A stretch of DNA of 64,000 nucleotides, taken from Clostridiaceae bacterium (GTDB lineage Bacteria; Bacillota; Clostridia; Peptostreptococcales; Natronincolaceae). The DNA is taken from positions 110,814 through 174,813 of the forward strand of contig JAHDLO010000016.1 of NCBI GenBank assembly GCA_018432235.1, in the 5' to 3' direction. The position numbers were made by a program, and so were the translations under genes. The notes under the pieces are model-generated. The model was not told the origin of the DNA and searched no databases. It was given only the letters and a program-made list of their open reading frames with translations. Positions 60,847-64,000 of the stretch are shown one piece after another. Each line of letters begins with the position of its first letter. Within the stretch, counting starts at the first letter, position 1.

Positions 60847-62590
60847 AACCTACTTCCCCCTTTAATGCAAACAGCTCATCAAAGCGCTCACATGACCTTT
60901 CCATGTCCTCTGGTGCTCCAACAGCAACTATTTCACCATTTTCCATAATTGCAGCACCTTCACAAAGCATCACGGAGCTTAGCCTATGGGCAATAATAAT
61001 AGCGGTTCTTCCCTTTAGTACCGATTCCCATGCTTCGTGAATATGTCTTTCTGTTTCACTATCAAGGGCTGCTGTAGCCTCATCGAATATTATAATTTTA
61101 GGGTTTTTCAAATAGATTCTAGCTATAGCAATCCGTTGCCTTTGCCCACCAGATAGTCCTATACCCCTATTACTCACCATTGTATTTATACCATCAGGTA
61201 ATTCAGAAATAGTTTCCCAGATTCCTGACGCTTGGAGTGCGGCGATTATTTCATCATCAGTTGCCTTTGGTTTTCCCAATAGAAGATTATCCTTAATACT
61301 CCCCTCAAACAAAAGTACATCCTGAGATACTAATCCAATGTTTTCACGAATAGACCTAAGACTACAGTCTGAAAGCCTTTGTCCATCTATAATAATTGCT
61401 CCCCTTTGCACCTTGAAAAATCCCATTAATAAATATCCAATAGTTGTTTTTCCACAACCACTTTTGCCACATATAGCAAAGCGTTCACCTGATTTAATCC
61501 TCAGAGAAAATCCCTTTAAAACCTCATAGCCCACCTGATAGGAAAACGCTACTCCCTCGAAGCTAATCTCCCCCCGACTTACCTTCAATGGAGCTTTTCC
61601 TTCCCAGGTTTCCTCCGACGGCGAGCTCATAAAATCATATATTCTCTGGATATATCCAATACGATTCTGCGCATCTAGATATGAGTCGCTTACTTGCATT
61701 ACTTTGTTGGTAATAGTAGAAAAATACGCCACTATAACAGTTAACAACCCTATAGTCATCCTGCCTTGACGGATTAAAAGGGCAGACATTGTAAAGATTG
61801 CAAGTTTGATAAATAGATTTGTGCCTTCTATAATATTTTGTGCTGTAATTGTTGAAATTCCGGCTTTAATATTGACATTAAACATGCTTCTATGCCTATT
61901 AACTATATCTCTATTTACTTTTTTAGTGGCTCCCAGTAAGCGGATATCTCGTATACCTGTAATTATTTCGTAAACATAGCTAATGTAACCGCCATAATGC
62001 TCCCGCTGTTGGATAGCGTAATTTCTGATTTTTTTACCATAAAAGGAGCTTACCCCTATTGATATAGGTACTGCGATTAATATTAACAGTCCCATCCTAT
62101 GGCTAATCATAAAAATATAAGTCGTTAGCAAAATTAGATTTATACAGGCATTGGCAGTGTGTATGATATTCCGAATGACAAAATGCATACATTCTCTTGA
62201 GTAGTCCTGGATAATTGATATTATGTCTCCTGTTTTTGCATTTGACATATATTCCGAGTCGCACTTTTGTAAATGTCGAAAAATATCTCGCTGAATATCA
62301 TACACATACATAGTCATTAAGTATTGATGCTGGGCATAGATGAGAAAATACAAAAGGCAGGAAAAAATCGACATAATGACAAATACTAAACTTATACGAA
62401 GAAAAGCGTCTAGATTTTGATGATATACAATTTGGTCAACCATGATCCCAAACATAATAGGCATTGTGATACTCAGTAGCATATCGAAGAACCACCCTAT
62501 ATAAAACATAATAAAGTTTCTTTTATGCTTCCTAATGTACTTAGATAAGAAGAGTACAGCTGTAAAGTAGTTTAGATGCTTTCCCTTCAT
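60830..62590 (-). CDS. ABC exporter half-transporter (permease-ATPase fusion), full length
   Basis: 586 residues: six-helix domain (about 20-320), then an ATPase with Walker A 'ICGKSGCGKTT' (~385), Q-loop 'GLVSQDVLLFEGSIKDNLLLGKP', signature 'GLSGGQRQRIAIARIYL', Walker B 'IIIFDEATAALD' and H-loop 'IIIAHRLSSVM'. The C terminus 'MENGEIVAVGAPEDMERSCERFDELFALK' is complete, unlike its partner. The start overlaps the stop of the small TM protein by four bases (ATGA type). It probably forms a heterodimer with 59194-60846. Substrate unknown. Confidence 0.9.
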   Translation of the reverse strand: MKGKHLNYFTAVLFLSKYIRKHKRNFIMFYIGWFFDMLLSITMPIMFGIMVDQIVYHQNLDAFLRISLVFVIMSIFSCLLYFLIYAQHQYLMTMYVYDIQRDIFRHLQKCDSEYMSNAKTGDIISIIQDYSRECMHFVIRNIIHTANACINLILLTTYIFMISHRMGLLILIAVPISIGVSSFYGKKIRNYAIQQREHYGGYISYVYEIITGIRDIRLLGATKKVNRDIVNRHRSMFNVNIKAGISTITAQNIIEGTNLFIKLAIFTMSALLIRQGRMTIGLLTVIVAYFSTITNKVMQVSDSYLDAQNRIGYIQRIYDFMSSPSEETWEGKAPLKVSRGEISFEGVAFSYQVGYEVLKGFSLRIKSGERFAICGKSGCGKTTIGYLLMGFFKVQRGAIIIDGQRLSDCSLRSIRENIGLVSQDVLLFEGSIKDNLLLGKPKATDDEIIAALQASGIWETISELPDGINTMVSNRGIGLSGGQRQRIAIARIYLKNPKIIIFDEATAALDSETERHIHEAWESVLKGRTAIIIAHRLSSVMLCEGAAIMENGEIVAVGAPEDMERSCERFDELFALKGEVGYVDQY

Positions 62591-62775
62591 AGGCTCCGCC
62601 CCCCTCTAAAATAGATTATTTCCATAAGCCTTTTATCTCCCTCTGAGGTATGAATACGTGTTGTTAATGTCAGGTATAAAAAAATCATCAAACCTAAAAG
62701 CAGAAAGGCGTAATAGAATAGCGGTTTCTTTGTAGCCAGTTTTAGATATCTTTTACCCAAGGTTTGTTTTCTCAA
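62587..62775 (-). CDS. Small single-TM protein at the head of the ABC exporter operon
   Basis: 62 residues starting at TTG 62775 (MRKQTLGKRYLKLATKK), six bases after GGGGGG. One hydrophobic helix (KPLFYYAFLLLGLMIFLYLTLT, about 18-39) is followed by a short polar tail. It overlaps the exporter gene by four bases, so it is translated with it. It resembles the N-terminal membrane anchor of HlyD-like adaptors cut off before the coiled coil, but that is a guess. No leader-peptide double-Gly motif is clear. Confidence 0.6.
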   Translation of the reverse strand: MRKQTLGKRYLKLATKKPLFYYAFLLLGLMIFLYLTLTTRIHTSEGDKRLMEIIYFRGGRSL

Positions 62776-62802
62776 TGCTATCCCCCCTATCTTTGTCACA
62801 TT

Positions 62803-62831
62803 ATTGTACACAATTGCCTATCGTGTTACAA
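62803..62831 (-). promoter_or_regulatory. Promoter of the ABC exporter operon, superimposed on the opposite one
   Basis: Minus strand TTGTAA (62831-62826), 17 bases, TACAAT (62808-62803). Its -35 box covers the -10 box of the plus-strand promoter, and its -10 box covers the other -35. Confidence 0.65.
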
Positions 62832-62832
62832 T
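62804..62832 (+). promoter_or_regulatory. Promoter of the AraC regulator, superimposed on the exporter promoter
   Basis: TTGTAC (62804-62809), 17 bases, TACAAT (62827-62832). It is shifted by only one base from the minus-strand promoter. Polymerase can occupy only one at a time. Confidence 0.65.
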
Positions 62833-62880
62833 GAATTATGGAAAGCAAATAGCTATACATTTTGCAATGGAGGTAATTGT

Positions 62881-63759
62881 ATGCCCCAAAATGATCGTCA
62901 TAGAAGGCGAGTAGTAGATATTGAATTTGAAGCCAATGAAGATTTTATAGCACTTCCTCTGAAGGAACGTGTTAGCATTGTTCTTATAACCAACGGCAAA
63001 GCAAGCTTCCTATTGAATGAGAAGGCTGTTACATTGACAGCTCCTTGTATAATGCTTATTTCTCAGTACGATAATCTAAAATTTATTGAGGGTACTAGAC
63101 TTGCAGCGAAATCCTTCAGCTTTAATCCGATTTTTATGAATTCCTCTCTTACCTTTGTTCGCCTTCTCTCTGATTGCTTTATCGAAATCGAAGATAAGCA
63201 TGACCGCAATTTGATAAATATGTTTTTGATCAGAGATCAGTATTACAATGGTACAATGGACCTTCCTGCTAAGACCTATCTTCGTTTGTCAGAATGGCTT
63301 GCCATCATGGGTACAGAGGTATTTGCTCAAAGTGATGGGTATTGGACCTGTCGAATACGACGTTATCTACTGCAGACCCTTTACCTGTTGGAGGACATTT
63401 TCATAGAACGAAAAAATCCTCAAGCTATTAAAAGAACAAAATCCATAGTAGATATTCTCTTTGAGTACATTCACACGAATTATTCAAATGATATCACCCT
63501 TGAAGATTTATGTAGGGTTGTCCATATGAATCGAACATCCCTAAATAGGAAATTTAAAGCCCAATCTGGCTTCACTGCTATGGAATATCTTATACATCAT
63601 AGAATTAAAATTGCCTGTGACGCACTATCGCATACAAACCTGAGCCTTGCAGAAATTGCTGAGGCTATAGGCTTTAAATACGATACATACTTTATTAAGC
63701 AGTTTATTAAAAGAATGGGTATGACACCGACGGAATACAGGAAAAAGATGTGGGGTTAA
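62881..63759 (+). CDS. AraC-family transcriptional regulator
   Basis: 292 residues. N-terminal ~170 residues are a sensor domain, probably a degenerate cupin ('LLNEKAVTLTAPCIMLISQYDNLKFIEG'). The C-terminal pair of HTHs: 'ITLEDLCRVVHMNRTSLNRKFKAQSGFTAMEYLIHHRIKIACDALS' and 'LSLAEIAEAIGFKYDTYFIKQFIKRMGMTPTEYRK'. ATG 62881 follows GGAGG; upstream in-frame codons lie in the promoter. It is divergent from the ABC exporter operon and the likely regulator of it. Confidence 0.9.
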   Translation: MPQNDRHRRRVVDIEFEANEDFIALPLKERVSIVLITNGKASFLLNEKAVTLTAPCIMLISQYDNLKFIEGTRLAAKSFSFNPIFMNSSLTFVRLLSDCFIEIEDKHDRNLINMFLIRDQYYNGTMDLPAKTYLRLSEWLAIMGTEVFAQSDGYWTCRIRRYLLQTLYLLEDIFIERKNPQAIKRTKSIVDILFEYIHTNYSNDITLEDLCRVVHMNRTSLNRKFKAQSGFTAMEYLIHHRIKIACDALSHTNLSLAEIAEAIGFKYDTYFIKQFIKRMGMTPTEYRKKMWG

Positions 63760-63809
63760 AGATGTAGAGCTTCTTTTATTAAATCTTTTTGCTGCAGAGG
63801 AATACAAAA

Positions 63810-63848
63810 AAAGCGCTGTCTCTAAATATTATTTAAAGACAGCGCTTT
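63810..63848. terminator. Terminator hairpin after the AraC gene
   Basis: AAAGCGCTGTCT (63810-63821) pairs with 63837-63848, extended inward by TAAAT/ATTTA. The T run is stronger on the minus strand (TTTTTTTG), so it may also end a gene lying to the right of the window. Confidence 0.75.
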
Positions 63849-63859
63849 CACATCTATAA

Positions 63860-63877
63860 CGTGCCAAACAAAACGTC
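63860..63877 (+). repeat. Partial REP-like unit
   Basis: CGTGCCAAACAAAACGTC, the first half of the unit seen at 17715, then it diverges. The remaining ~120 bases to the end of the window show nothing recognisable. Confidence 0.6.
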
Positions 63878-64000
63878 AGATCGTGTGGTAATTAATAATT
63901 TAAAAAGAGTAAATCTCCATAAAGATTTAGAGAAACCTTGTTAACCAAATTTTCTATTAATCGAATGGTAATTAGTGTGAAACCAGCCTCTTATACGAGT

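Noticed and set aside
62764..62880. N-terminal extension of the AraC regulator
   Set aside because: It covers the promoter region; ATG 62881 follows GGAGG.

Overview
The window is about 64 kb of low-GC DNA with tightly packed, mostly minus-strand operons. Gene content points to an anaerobic, fermentative member of the Clostridia. The evidence is two tungsten/molybdenum aldehyde:ferredoxin oxidoreductases, a cellobiose-type PTS with a LicR-like activator, YesM/YesN two-component proteins, strong AGGAGG ribosome binding sites and frequent TTG/GTG starts. The REP-like repeats built around the core AAACGTCCCCGTGGCAC also fit, although assigning them to Clostridia rests on memory, not a search. 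No rRNA, tRNA, CRISPR array, transposase or phage gene was seen.

Layout. 1-1127: start of a glycine-betaine type ABC permease, divergent from a GntR/TrkA_C regulator. 1361-5700: sbcC and sbcD. 5707-7140: an orphan membrane-protein gene between direct repeats and hairpin repeats. 7150-8376: a frameshifted HPr gene and an AEC permease. 8532-14688: a beta-glucoside/cellobiose PTS operon (regulator, IIA, IIB, IIC, 6-phospho-beta-glucosidase, two small unknowns). 15084-17302: a DNA glycosylase and a MATE pump. 17831-26513: a xylo-/arabino-oligosaccharide locus (YesM, YesN, binding protein, two permeases, GH43, DUF624), with a MsmX-type ATPase and a PucR/CdaR-type regulator divergent at 26823-29031. 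29177-31671: a SsuABC/TauABC-like importer. 31970-33469: TspO and PhzF-like proteins. 33657-38371: an MMPL exporter with a secreted heptad-repeat partner and a TetR repressor. 38374-40937: an ABC-2 exporter (COG4586/4587/3694 type). 41213-42382: a short M1-like peptidase.

42624-57231 is the most interesting block. A PucR-type regulator is divergent from about eleven minus-strand genes. These are an iron alcohol dehydrogenase, an AOR with its own ThiS/MoaD-like protein, an MFS carrier, a second AOR of a different clade with its own ThiS/MoaD-like protein, an SDR, a benzaldehyde-lyase-like ThDP enzyme (His29 and Glu50 fall at the BAL positions), a zinc MDR dehydrogenase, a sodium:solute symporter and a soluble chemoreceptor-like protein. 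My inference is that a vicinal diol or acyloin is imported and oxidised to an acyloin by SDR/MDR. The ThDP lyase would cleave it to two aldehydes. The AORs would oxidise these to acids, yielding reduced ferredoxin, and the Fe-ADH would dispose of electrons as alcohol. A GPR1/FUN34/YaaH acetate carrier lies just beyond (58431-59030). I know of no characterised pathway with this exact combination, but no search was possible.

57560-63759: ASCH protein, small unknown, acetate carrier, a pair of ABC exporter half-transporters with a one-TM protein, and an AraC regulator whose promoter is superimposed on that of the exporter operon. Noncoding DNA holds several repeat families: a ~350-bp nested palindrome inside the GH43 operon, a ~92-bp relative of it at the end of the SDR gene, a REP-like family and a compound hairpin repeat. 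Two of these supply the stop codon of the neighbouring gene.
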